Shown here piece after piece: positions 33,528-40,861 of a stretch of 42,745 nt of DNA. Position 1 is the first letter of the stretch. Each line of letters opens with the position of its first letter. The DNA comes from Microbacterium sp. Its GTDB lineage: Bacteria; Actinomycetota; Actinomycetes; Actinomycetales; Microbacteriaceae. The notes under the pieces were generated by a model. It did not search any database, had not been told where the DNA came from, and saw only the letters and a program-made list of their open reading frames with translations. Location: positions 1 to 42,745 of the forward strand of contig QFPM01000023.1 of NCBI GenBank assembly GCA_003248655.1. The letters run 5' to 3'. The position numbers and the translations under genes were made by a program.

Positions 33528-33562
33528 CCGAGTATCTGATTTCTGAGTATATACATACTCGG
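33528..33562. promoter_or_regulatory. Probable PadR operator
   Basis: CCGAGTAT (33528-33535) and ATACTCGG (33555-33562) are exact inverted repeats. Inside lies a tighter palindrome GAGTAT-N4-ATACTC at 33545-33560. The AT-rich block stands out from the surroundings. Confidence 0.65.
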
Positions 33563-33613
33563 CAATGCGTCAAGGACATTCCCCGCTCACAGCCCTCGCC
33601 TATGCCAGCTCGC

Positions 33614-33619
33614 TACAGT
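33614..33619 (+). promoter_or_regulatory. -10 box (TACAGT) for the alarmone synthetase gene
   Basis: TACAGT ends seven bases before the ATG at 33627. No good ribosome site is present, so leaderless translation is likely. Confidence 0.4.
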
Positions 33620-33626
33620 CAGGGGC

Positions 33627-34328
33627 ATGGATGCCGCCGCGCCGCCCCTGTACGTTGCGACCGGCGACGGGGTCGCCGCCTTCTCGCCCGATGAGCTGCG
33701 CGCGATGCGCGACGAGTTCCAGCGGTTCCTGCTGGAGTACCGGTTCGGGCTGCGCGAAGTCGAGACGAAGCTCGAGATCCTGCGCGACGAGTTCCAGCAG
33801 ATGCACGACTACAACCCGATCGAGCACCTCTCCAGCCGCGTCAAGACCGCCGACAGCCTCGTCGACAAGGTGGTGCGCAAGGGCGTGGAGCCGACTTTCG
33901 CGGCGATCCGCGCCGAGATCACCGACATCGCAGGCATCCGTGTGACGACGAGCTTCACGAAGGACGCGTATCGCCTGTTCGACCTGCTCACGGCGCAGGA
34001 CGACATCACCGTCCTCGCCGTGAAGGACTACATCGCCGCCCCCAAGCCGAACGGCTACACGAGCCTGCACGTCATCGTCGAGGTGCCCGTGTTCCTCTCG
34101 ACGGGGCGCGTGGGCGTCGCGGTCGAGGTGCAGTTCCGCACGATCGCGATGGACTTCTGGGCGAGCCTCGAGCACAAGATCTACTACAAGTACGACGGTG
34201 TCGTGCCCGGCGGACTGCTCGCAGAGCTCAAGGATGCCGCCGACTCGGCCGCCGAGCTCGACGCCCGCATGGAGCGCCTGCACGGCGAGTTGCACGGGCC
34301 GCGCCCGGCACCCGTTCGCGCCGTGTGA
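33627..34328 (+). CDS. Small alarmone synthetase (RelA/SpoT synthetase domain, RelQ-like)
   Basis: A 233-residue (p)ppGpp synthetase without hydrolase or regulatory domains. Motifs in order are YNPIEHLSSRVK, DIAGIRVTTSF, VKDYIAAPKPNGYTSLH (substrate loop) and VEVQFRTIAMDFWASLEHKI with its catalytic glutamate. It would transfer pyrophosphate from ATP to GDP or GTP during stress. Regulation is probably transcriptional, since the protein lacks sensor domains; the PadR operator lies 65 bases upstream of its start. Confidence 0.92.
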   Translation: MDAAAPPLYVATGDGVAAFSPDELRAMRDEFQRFLLEYRFGLREVETKLEILRDEFQQMHDYNPIEHLSSRVKTADSLVDKVVRKGVEPTFAAIRAEITDIAGIRVTTSFTKDAYRLFDLLTAQDDITVLAVKDYIAAPKPNGYTSLHVIVEVPVFLSTGRVGVAVEVQFRTIAMDFWASLEHKIYYKYDGVVPGGLLAELKDAADSAAELDARMERLHGELHGPRPAPVRAV

Positions 34329-34365
34329 CGGGACGGCGACGCGGGGGCGACGCGGGGGCGAGCGC

Positions 34366-35370
34366 TCAGCCGAGCGCCGCGCGCCAGTCGGCGAGCAGCC
34401 GCGCCGTCGCGAGCGACTCCGACCACGGCATCTCGGGGACCTGCGTGCGCCCCTCGCGCAGCGCCCGGATCGTCGCGTCCGCCTCGAGCGCCATCGGGCT
34501 GAGGGTCGGCGTCCGAATGTCGACCTCGGTGCCGTCCGGGCGTCGGAGCACCGCGGCATCCGTCGACTCGGTCCTGCTCCCCCAGACATTCGGGATCTCG
34601 AGCTCGCCCTTGGTCCCGCGGATCACCGTCGTGCGCGGGAGGGCGCGCGTCAGCGACGTCGCGACGTGCGCGCGGATGCCGCCGAGGTCAAGCTCGGCGC
34701 GAGCGTCCTCGTCGACGCCGGTCGCGCCGATCGTGCCGTGCGCGGCGACGACCGTGACGTCGCCGAGGGCGCCCGCCCAGACGGCGACGCCGACGGCGAG
34801 CGAGACGGGATAGCATCCGGCGTCGAGGATCGCGCCCCCCGCGAGCGCAGGGTCGAACAGGCGCCGGATGCCGGGGTCGGCGGCGAACCCGATCGACGAT
34901 TCGACGGCGGTGACCGTGCCGAGCTCGCCCGACCCGATGATCGAGCGCAGGCGATCGGGGAACGGCCCGAAACGGTACTTGAACGCCTCGACGAGCGGAA
35001 GCCGCGCCGCCTCCGCGGCCGCGATCATCGCCTCGGTCTGGCGGACCCGCACCCCGAGCGGCTTCTCGCACAGCACGGCCTTGCCCGCGGCGAGCGCGGC
35101 GAGGGCAAGGTCGCGGTGCGTCGTATGGACGGTGCCGATGTAGACGGCATCCACGTCATCGCGGGCGAGGATCTCGTCGTAGGTTCCCGCTATCGGAGCG
35201 CCGTGCTCGGCTGCGAAGGCGCGTGCGCGCTTTCCGTCGCGCGCGCCGACGGCGTGTAGCGTGCCGAGCCGCGCGTTCGCCAGGGCGCGGACGAAGTCAC
35301 CGCTGATGCCGCCCGCGCCAAGCACCGCCCAGCGCGCCCGATCGTCGCTCGTCCCCGCCCCGTCGCCCAC
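34366..35370 (-). CDS. Gfo/Idh/MocA-family oxidoreductase, second copy
   Basis: A 334-residue dehydrogenase-like protein. VLGAGGISGDFVRALA is the dinucleotide site, CEKPLGVRVRQTE the EKP hallmark, and LVEAFKYRF plus GGAILDAGCYPVSLAVG match trans-1,2-dihydrobenzene-1,2-diol dehydrogenase-like members. It stands alone. The GTG at 35370 follows a TAGCGT box by six bases. The substrate is unknown. Confidence 0.88.
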   Translation of the reverse strand: MGDGAGTSDDRARWAVLGAGGISGDFVRALANARLGTLHAVGARDGKRARAFAAEHGAPIAGTYDEILARDDVDAVYIGTVHTTHRDLALAALAAGKAVLCEKPLGVRVRQTEAMIAAAEAARLPLVEAFKYRFGPFPDRLRSIIGSGELGTVTAVESSIGFAADPGIRRLFDPALAGGAILDAGCYPVSLAVGVAVWAGALGDVTVVAAHGTIGATGVDEDARAELDLGGIRAHVATSLTRALPRTTVIRGTKGELEIPNVWGSRTESTDAAVLRRPDGTEVDIRTPTLSPMALEADATIRALREGRTQVPEMPWSESLATARLLADWRAALG

Positions 35371-35376
35371 GCGTAA

Positions 35377-35382
35377 ACGCTA
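35377..35382 (-). promoter_or_regulatory. -10 box (TAGCGT) for the oxidoreductase gene
   Basis: On the minus strand TAGCGT is followed by TTACGC and the GTG at 35370, giving a leaderless arrangement. Confidence 0.4.
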
Positions 35383-35385
35383 GCG

Positions 35386-35472
35386 CGAGAAACCACACGT
35401 CCCCGCGAGAAACCATTCCGCGCGCGAGAAACCACGCGAGCCGTGGTTTCTCGGCGACGAAGTGGTTTCTCG
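35386..35472. repeat. Cluster of five CGAGAAACCA motifs
   Basis: Three direct copies (35386-35395, 35406-35415, 35425-35434) are followed by two inverted copies (35444-35453, 35463-35472), spaced about 20 bp. It sits between the oxidoreductase promoter and the 3' end of the gamma-synthase gene. It may act as a terminator of the latter, since copies can pair in several ways. Confidence 0.85.
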
Positions 35473-35503
35473 CGGAAGGGATGCGGCGGGATGCCGGGGC
35501 GGG

Positions 35504-36673
35504 TCAGACGGCGAGGGCTTGCTCGAGGTCGGCGAGCAGGTCGGCCTCGTCCTCGATGCCGACCGACAGGCGCACGATTTCGACGGGAACGGCGGCCTCG
35601 GTGCCGCGGACGGAGGCGTGGGTCATGGCATCCGGGTAGTTCACGAGCGACTCGACGCCGCCGAGCGACTCGGCGAGGGTGAACAGGCGCGTCGACTCCG
35701 CGAAGCGGCGGGCCGCCTCGCCCGACTCGAGGGCGAGCGACACGATGCCGCCGAAGCCGGACATCTGTCGCGCGGCGATCTCGTGCCCCGGGTGAGACGC
35801 GAGACCCGGGTAGTACACCCGCGCGACACGTTCATGCCCCGCGAGGAATGTGGCGACGGATGCCGCGTTCTCGCTGTGCCGTTGCATCCTGACGGCGAGG
35901 GTCTTGATGCCGCGGGTTGTGAGCCAGGCGTCGAGCGGACCCGAGACGGCGCCGACCGCGTACTGCAGGAACCCGATCTGCTCGGCGAGCGCGTCGTCGC
36001 GGTGCGATTCGGAGAGGACGAGCGCTCCGCCGACGACATCCGAGTGTCCCCCGAGGTACTTGGTCGTCGAGTGGACGACGACGTCGGCGCCGAGCGCGAG
36101 CGGCTGCTGGAGCGCGGGCGTCGCGAAGGTGTTGTCGACGACGACGAGCGCGCCCGCTTCGCGGCCGATCTGGGCGAGGCCCGCGATGTCGGTGATGCGC
36201 AGGAGCGGGTTCGAGGGCGTCTCGACCCACAGGATGCGGGGCGGCTTCGCCGCGACGGCCGCCCGGACGGCATCCGGGTCGCTCATGTCGACGACGCGCA
36301 AGCCCACCCCCCACGGACCGAGGACGCGGGCGAGCAGGCGGTGCGTGCCTCCGTAGACGTCGTTGCCGAGGAGCACGTCGTCGCCCGGCCGCAGCACGGC
36401 GCGCAGCAGTGTGTCTTCGGCGGCGAGGCCCGACGCGAACGAGAACGCGTGCGCGCCGCCCTCGATCGCGGCGAGCTGAGTCTGCAGCGCCGTGCGGGTT
36501 GGATTGCCGCTGCGCCCGTACTCGTACCCCTGGCGCAGGCCGCCTATGCCGTCCTGGGCATACGTCGTCGAGAAGTGCACCGGCGGGATGACCGCGCCGG
36601 TGGTCGGGTCGAACTCCTGGCCGGCGTGGACGGCGAGGCTCGCGAATCCGCGGGCAGCGTCGGCGGTGGTCAT
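35504..36673 (-). CDS. metB: Cystathionine gamma-synthase/lyase (PLP enzyme)
   Basis: A 389-residue enzyme of Cys/Met metabolism. The PLP lysine lies in HSTTKYLGGHSDVVGG; other landmarks are PPVHFSTTYAQ, YEYGRSGNPTR, SFASGLAAEDT and VVDNTFATPALQQPLALGAD. It either joins a homoserine ester with cysteine or splits cystathionine; sequence alone does not settle direction. Its ATG overlaps the stop of the cystathionine beta-synthase gene upstream. That pairing favours transsulfuration between homocysteine and cysteine. Confidence 0.9.
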   Translation of the reverse strand: MTTADAARGFASLAVHAGQEFDPTTGAVIPPVHFSTTYAQDGIGGLRQGYEYGRSGNPTRTALQTQLAAIEGGAHAFSFASGLAAEDTLLRAVLRPGDDVLLGNDVYGGTHRLLARVLGPWGVGLRVVDMSDPDAVRAAVAAKPPRILWVETPSNPLLRITDIAGLAQIGREAGALVVVDNTFATPALQQPLALGADVVVHSTTKYLGGHSDVVGGALVLSESHRDDALAEQIGFLQYAVGAVSGPLDAWLTTRGIKTLAVRMQRHSENAASVATFLAGHERVARVYYPGLASHPGHEIAARQMSGFGGIVSLALESGEAARRFAESTRLFTLAESLGGVESLVNYPDAMTHASVRGTEAAVPVEIVRLSVGIEDEADLLADLEQALAV

Positions 36674-37656
36674 CGGGTGGCTCCGTTCGTGAGGGATGAG
36701 TCGAGATGGATGCCGCGGGCATCCAGCCACGCGTCGTCGTACAGGCGAGAGAGGTAGCCGCGGCCGTGGTCGGGCAGGAGCACGACGACGACGTCGTCCC
36801 CCGAGAGCCCCTCGGCGGCTCGGAGTGCGGCGACGACCGCCATGCCCGACGATCCGCCGACGAACAGGCCCTCCTCGCGGGCGAGGCGCCGCGTCATGGC
36901 GAAGCTCTCGGCATCCGAGATCCGCTCGTAGCGGTCGACGACGGTGGGGTCGAAGGTGTCGGGGTAGAAGTCCTCGCCGACGCCCTCGACGGCGTATCCG
37001 TGGATCGGGCCGCCCGAGTAGATCGAGCCTTCGGGGTCGGCGCCGACGACGACGACTTCGCCCGCCGACGCCTCCTTGAGGAAGCGCCCGGTGCCGCTGA
37101 TCGTGCCGCCCGTGCCGATGCCGGCGACGAAGTGCGTGACTCGGCCGTCGGTGTCGCGCCAGATCTCGGGCCCGGTCGTCTCGTAGTGGGCGCGTGGGCC
37201 GTTCGCGTTCGCGAACTGGTTCGGCTTGAACGCGCCGGGGATCTCGCGCGCGAGCCGATCGGACACGCTGTAGTACGAGTCGGGATGCTCGGGCGGAACG
37301 TTCGTCGGCACCTCGACGACCTCGGCGCCGTACGCGCGGAGGACGGCCGTCTTCTCGCCGGTGAACTTGTCGGGGACGACGAAGATCATGCGGTAGCCGC
37401 GCTGGAGCGCGACGAGGGCGAGACCGACGCCGGTGTTACCGCTCGTCGGCTCGACGATCGTGCCACCCGGCTGTAGCAGACCGTCGCGCTCGGCGGCGTC
37501 GATGATGCGCGAGGCGATGCGGTCCTTCGCCGATCCGCCGGGATTGAGGTACTCGACTTTGGCAAGGACGGTCGCGGCGACGCCGTCGGCGACGCGACCG
37601 AGGCGAACGAGCGGGGTGTTTCCGACGAGGTCGGCGATGTGCGATGCGTAGCGCAT
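36670..37656 (-). CDS. Cystathionine beta-synthase / cysteine synthase family
   Basis: A 328-residue PLP enzyme. Lys44 in NPGGSAKDR binds PLP, TSGNTGVGLA and GIGTGGTISGTG bind the cofactor phosphate and substrate. PNQFANANGP and FVGGSSGMAV are typical of the beta-synthase branch. The C-terminal CBS-domain pair found in many longer members is missing, so allosteric control by S-adenosylmethionine is not expected. AAGGA upstream supports the ATG at 37656. It is the first gene of the two-gene operon. Confidence 0.88.
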   Translation of the reverse strand: MRYASHIADLVGNTPLVRLGRVADGVAATVLAKVEYLNPGGSAKDRIASRIIDAAERDGLLQPGGTIVEPTSGNTGVGLALVALQRGYRMIFVVPDKFTGEKTAVLRAYGAEVVEVPTNVPPEHPDSYYSVSDRLAREIPGAFKPNQFANANGPRAHYETTGPEIWRDTDGRVTHFVAGIGTGGTISGTGRFLKEASAGEVVVVGADPEGSIYSGGPIHGYAVEGVGEDFYPDTFDPTVVDRYERISDAESFAMTRRLAREEGLFVGGSSGMAVVAALRAAEGLSGDDVVVVLLPDHGRGYLSRLYDDAWLDARGIHLDSSLTNGATR

Positions 37657-37858
37657 GGAGATTCCTTGGGAGTGGCCGCGGCGCCGGCGCGAAGAGGCGG
37701 GCGCGTTGCTGCGGCGGGCTGTCGGGGTCGTCGAAGAAGAGCGAGAACGCTCAGCGACAACAGCGACAGGTCAAGGACACGACCCTATGCTAACCCGCTG
37801 AATCGGATGCCGCGAACTGTGTCGTCGCATGACGGATGCCCGGAGCGATTTCGCGACG
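37657..37858. promoter_or_regulatory. Leader of the transsulfuration operon and spacer to the next gene
   Basis: About 200 bases hold the ribosome site of the beta-synthase gene and a GC-rich leader with no clear riboswitch. On the minus strand TAGCAT near 37789 could be a -10 box, giving a leader of about 125 bases. No Cys- or Met-rich leader peptide is evident. Confidence 0.3.
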
Positions 37859-37864
37859 TATCAT
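37859..37864 (+). promoter_or_regulatory. -10 box (TATCAT) for the DUF7882-like gene at 37872
   Basis: TATCAT ends seven bases before the GTG at 37872, and there is no Shine-Dalgarno site. Confidence 0.45.
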
Positions 37865-37871
37865 CATCACC

Positions 37872-38228
37872 GTGGGAACCATCTACTACGGCGGCTCAGC
37901 GACCCCCATCCACATCGAGGACCGGGCGCTCGCACATCTGAAGGTCGTCGTGTCGACGAAACTCCGGCGCGGCGAGAGCTTCACCGTGTCGTGGCAGCAC
38001 CCCGAAGGCGAGCCGCGCGGCCGCAGCACAATCTGGCTGCATCCGTCGATCGCCTTGCGTTTCGTGTTCGACGACCCGCACCCGAGCGAGCTCAACCGCG
38101 CGTGGATCGAGGAGCTCGCCCAGTCGGCGAACTCGTCGGGAGGCATCACACTCGTCGCCGAACAGATCGAGGCGGCACCCGACGCCCCCGCCGACGACGC
38201 GCCCCAGACCGTCGACGTCGCGGACTGA
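37872..38228 (+). CDS. Small DUF7882-like protein, copy 1
   Basis: A 118-residue protein starting GTIYYGGSATPIHIEDRALA and containing KVVVSTKLRRGESFTVSW, STIWLHPSIALRF and AWIEELAQSANSSGG. I recognise the pattern as a short family common in Microbacteriaceae (DUF7882, formerly mislabelled as DNA ligase); this comes from memory. A GTG at 37872 is preferred because a -10 box precedes it and the family begins GTIYY/GRFNY. Function is unknown. A clear paralogue lies at 38606-38932. Confidence 0.75.
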   Translation: MGTIYYGGSATPIHIEDRALAHLKVVVSTKLRRGESFTVSWQHPEGEPRGRSTIWLHPSIALRFVFDDPHPSELNRAWIEELAQSANSSGGITLVAEQIEAAPDAPADDAPQTVDVAD

Positions 38229-38236
38229 CCCCGCGG

Positions 38237-38530
38237 TCACCGCGGCGGCAGGTGCGCGATCTCGATAGGCCGCCCCGCTCCGGGCGTCGCGTCCGCGCTT
38301 TCGAGCAATCCTTCCGCGGCCGCCACGCACTCCGCGAGCGAGGCGTGTGTCGACCGGCGCCGGGGACCGGTCATCCACACGGCGTCGAAGGCCGAGCCGA
38401 CCCGCTCGATGTAGGCGATCACGTGCGCGGCATCACTCGGGCGTTCCCGCTTGTCGCACAGGCGCCAGGCATCCGCATCGATGGCGGCGATCTCCACGTA
38501 CCCTCTCGGGGGGTCTTCCCGCATCGTCAT
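38237..38530 (-). CDS. Small hypothetical protein
   Basis: A 97-residue soluble protein, MTMREDPPRGYVEIAAID onward, with AWRLCDKRERPSDAAHVIAY and a helical C-terminal part. It converges on the first DUF7882-like gene with an 8-base gap. A GGGAGGG stretch lies upstream. The start could also be the ATG two codons later (38524). No motif is recognised; coding-type third-position bias and its place among small conserved genes support it. Confidence 0.6.
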   Translation of the reverse strand: MTMREDPPRGYVEIAAIDADAWRLCDKRERPSDAAHVIAYIERVGSAFDAVWMTGPRRRSTHASLAECVAAAEGLLESADATPGAGRPIEIAHLPPR

Positions 38531-38605
38531 CGTCGCACATCCCACCCTCCCGCGCCCTGTCGCGTCGGGGCAGGGGATTGACAGGACGTCGGCGACGTGC
38601 CGCGT

Positions 38606-38932
38606 TCAGCCGGTGACGACCTCGCCGGTGGAGGGATTGTCGGGCTCGGGCACGACGTAGAGCCCTGCCGTGGAGTTCGCCGTCTGGGTCAGCGCCTCCA
38701 GCCACGCGCGGTTGAGCGAAGGCTGACGGCTGCCGCTGTACTTGTACACGAGCGACGCGTAAGGGTGCAGCCAGACCGTCGTCCGGCCATCGCCGAGACT
38801 CGGCTCGTTGCGCCAGGTGAAGGGGAACGGCTCACCGCGACGGAGCTTCTGGGTGATGACGACCTGCAGGTGCGCGAGCACGCGATCGTCGAAATCGACC
38901 TTGACGCTGCCGTCGTAGTTGAACCTGCCCAC
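38606..38932 (-). CDS. Small DUF7882-like protein, copy 2
   Basis: A 108-residue paralogue of the protein at 37872-38228. Shared features are GRFNYDGSVKVDFDDRVLAH, KLRRGEPFPFTW, TTVWLHPYASLVY and LNRAWLEALTQTANST. The GTG at 38930-38932 lies four bases after the stop of the upstream small gene, with AGGGGG as ribosome site overlapping that stop, so the two are coupled. Function is unknown. Confidence 0.72.
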   Translation of the reverse strand: MGRFNYDGSVKVDFDDRVLAHLQVVITQKLRRGEPFPFTWRNEPSLGDGRTTVWLHPYASLVYKYSGSRQPSLNRAWLEALTQTANSTAGLYVVPEPDNPSTGEVVTG

Positions 38933-38936
38933 CCCC

Positions 38937-39212
38937 CTACCGTAACGCGTCCGCTCTCCGGGCGATTTCGTCGCGCGCATGATCGGCACCCCCGACGGTC
39001 GCCGACATCTCGAGAGGCGCATCGACGACGGCGATCGTGCACGACCCACCCAGCAGCAGCGTGCACTGACCCGGGATGCCGTCGTGGAAGCTCGGGAACT
39101 CGATGATGTCGTGGCCGCCCCGTTCCAGCAGAACACGCGCGTAGTCGATGACGGCCTCCGCGATCTGGTCGGTGGTCAGGATGCGGTGGCCTTCGATCAG
39201 GATGTCCTTCAT
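38937..39212 (-). CDS. Small hypothetical protein coupled to DUF7882 copy 2
   Basis: A 91-residue protein: MKDILIEGHRILTTDQIAEA, IDYARVLLERGGHDIIEFP, then a strand-rich part with CTLLLGGSCTIAVVDAP. It ends four bases before the second DUF7882-like gene and is read first. I do not recognise the family. The pattern of one N-terminal helix pair and a beta hairpin suggests a compact fold. Confidence 0.65.
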   Translation of the reverse strand: MKDILIEGHRILTTDQIAEAVIDYARVLLERGGHDIIEFPSFHDGIPGQCTLLLGGSCTIAVVDAPLEMSATVGGADHARDEIARRADALR

Positions 39213-39362
39213 TGCTCAGCCTCGTCGTGTCTCCGGGTCTATGAGTGGGATTCGGTCCTCTCACTGAATCGGATGCGCACGGCGCGAGGCGAGGGGTTGA
39301 CAGATGCCGTCTCGGCTGTCAACCCCTGAACGGGAACCCGTGAGACCGCGCACACTGGAGTC

Positions 39363-39518
39363 ATGACACTCGCGATCATCCTTCTTGTCGTCGCCGTTGC
39401 GCTGATCCTTCTGGGCGTCTTCGTCGAAGCGGCGAAGTTCCTGCTCTGGATCGGCCTCGTCATCCTGCTCATCGCGATCATCGCGTGGCTGATGCGCGTG
39501 GTGAAGCGCAACGCCTGA
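39363..39518 (+). CDS. Small single/double-helix membrane protein
   Basis: A 51-residue frame, MTLAIILLVVAVALILLGVF, a short polar break (VEAAKFLLW), a second hydrophobic stretch to AWLMRV, and a basic end VKRNA. The two helices and positive C-terminus suggest a hairpin membrane protein with its C-terminus inside. GGAG lies just upstream of the ATG. Similar short proteins are common in actinobacteria, with no known role. Confidence 0.65.
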   Translation: MTLAIILLVVAVALILLGVFVEAAKFLLWIGLVILLIAIIAWLMRVVKRNA

Positions 39519-39527
39519 CGCGCGCGT

Positions 39528-39595
39528 GCCGCGCTCAGGCGCGGCGGTACTCGGAGACCTACCGCCGCGCTCAGGCGCGGCGGTACTCGGAGACC
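39528..39595. repeat. Tandem copy of the desaturase stop-codon hairpin
   Basis: A 32-bp unit occurs at 39528-39559 and 39564-39595 (36-bp period). Each holds the gene end (GAGTACCGCCGCGCCTGA on the minus strand) and a GC hairpin. The inner hairpin has an 11-bp stem at 39560-39585 with a 4-base loop, and could end desaturase transcription. Only the inner copy is used as the gene's stop. Confidence 0.85.
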
Positions 39596-40692
39596 ACAGG
39601 GCAGTCGAACGGGTCGCGCGCGGCCAGTCCGACGCGGTTGAGGTAGTCGATCACGATCGCGTACGAACGCCACAGGCTCGTCTCGGTGTACGGCACGTCG
39701 AGCGTCTTGCAGTGCTCCCGGACGACGATCCGCGCCTTGGCGAGATGCGGGCGGGCCATGTTCGGGAAGAGGTGGTGTTCGAGCTGGTAGTTGAGTCCGC
39801 CCATGAGCCACGTCGCCCACCAGCCGCCGCGGATGTTGCGCGAGGTGCGCACCTGCTTGCTGAAGAAGTCGAGTCGCGCGCCCTCCGCGATCACCGGCAT
39901 CCCCTTGTGATTCGGCGCGAACGACGCGCCCATGTAGATGCCGAAGACGGCGAGCTGCACGCCCAGGAACGCGAAGGCCATGCCGAGCGGCAGCACGAGG
40001 GACAGCGGCACGGCGATCGCCGCGAACCGCACCGCGATGAGCGTCAGCTCGAGCTTGCGCTTTGCCACGGGCTGACGAGAGAGCAGGTGGCGGATGCCGA
40101 GGACGTGCAGATTCAGCCCTTCGAGGCTCAGCAGCGGAAAGAACAGCCACCCTGCCGGCGCGTCATGAGGCGGCGGATGCCGCGGGCCTGCGCCGCGTCC
40201 TCGACGAGGAACGAGACTGTGTCGACCTCGATGTCGGGGTCTTTGCCGACGCGGTTGGGGTTGGCATGGTGGCGGGAGTGCTTGGCATCCCACCACGCGT
40301 AGCTGATGCCGACAACGCCCGCGGCGAGGATGCGCCCGAGCCGGTCGTTCGCCGGCCCCGACGCGAGGATCTGGCGGTGCGCCGCTTCGTGCGCGAGGAA
40401 CGCGACCTGTGTCAGGACGATGCCGAGCGCCGCCGCGATCAGCAGCTGGAACCAGCTCTGCCCGAGGAGCACGAAGCCAGCGATGCAGCCGCCGAGGCAG
40501 AGCGCGAGCACTCCGCCGACGATCGCGTAGAAGACGGGGGCGCGGCGCAGGAGCCCGAGCTCTTTCACGACTTGCGAGACCTGCGTGTAGGCGCGCGCGA
40601 CGGGCGGGAACGTCTCGGCCGTCGCGTACGTCTGACGGACGGGGCCGAGCGTGGACGCGGGCGTAGTGGAGGGCGGGAGCGATGGCAGCCAT
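39571..40692 (-). pseudogene. Fatty acid desaturase with two compensating frameshifts
   Basis: A membrane di-iron acyl desaturase of about 373 residues. The start MAAIAPA at 40692 changes frame near 40672 (one extra base in a C-run) to STTPASTLGPVRQTYATAE. Near 40151 one base is missing in a G-run, and the sequence resumes as WLFFPLLSLEGLNLHVLGIR. The total length stays divisible by three. All three histidine boxes are present: HEAAHRQ, HSRHHANPN and QLEHHLFP. Opposite one-base changes in homopolymers suggest sequencing error, so the gene may be intact. The enzyme would add a double bond to membrane acyl chains. Confidence 0.85.
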
Positions 40693-40861
40693 GGACGGCT
40701 CCGGGGCTGATCGGCGGGCCGCGAGAGGCGCGGATTCCGCGGGCGGGCTGGGCTGCTGTGCGAAGCCAAAGGCGGATGCCGATCGCTGAGGCCGACAGTA
40801 CGCTTGCGTACATACCCCTTCGGGCATACTCCCCCGGCATCCCAAGATTCAGGACGTGCAC

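Noticed and set aside
37657..37800. SAM or cobalamin riboswitch upstream of the transsulfuration operon
   Set aside because: No conserved core motifs of these riboswitches could be found; the leader is only GC-rich.
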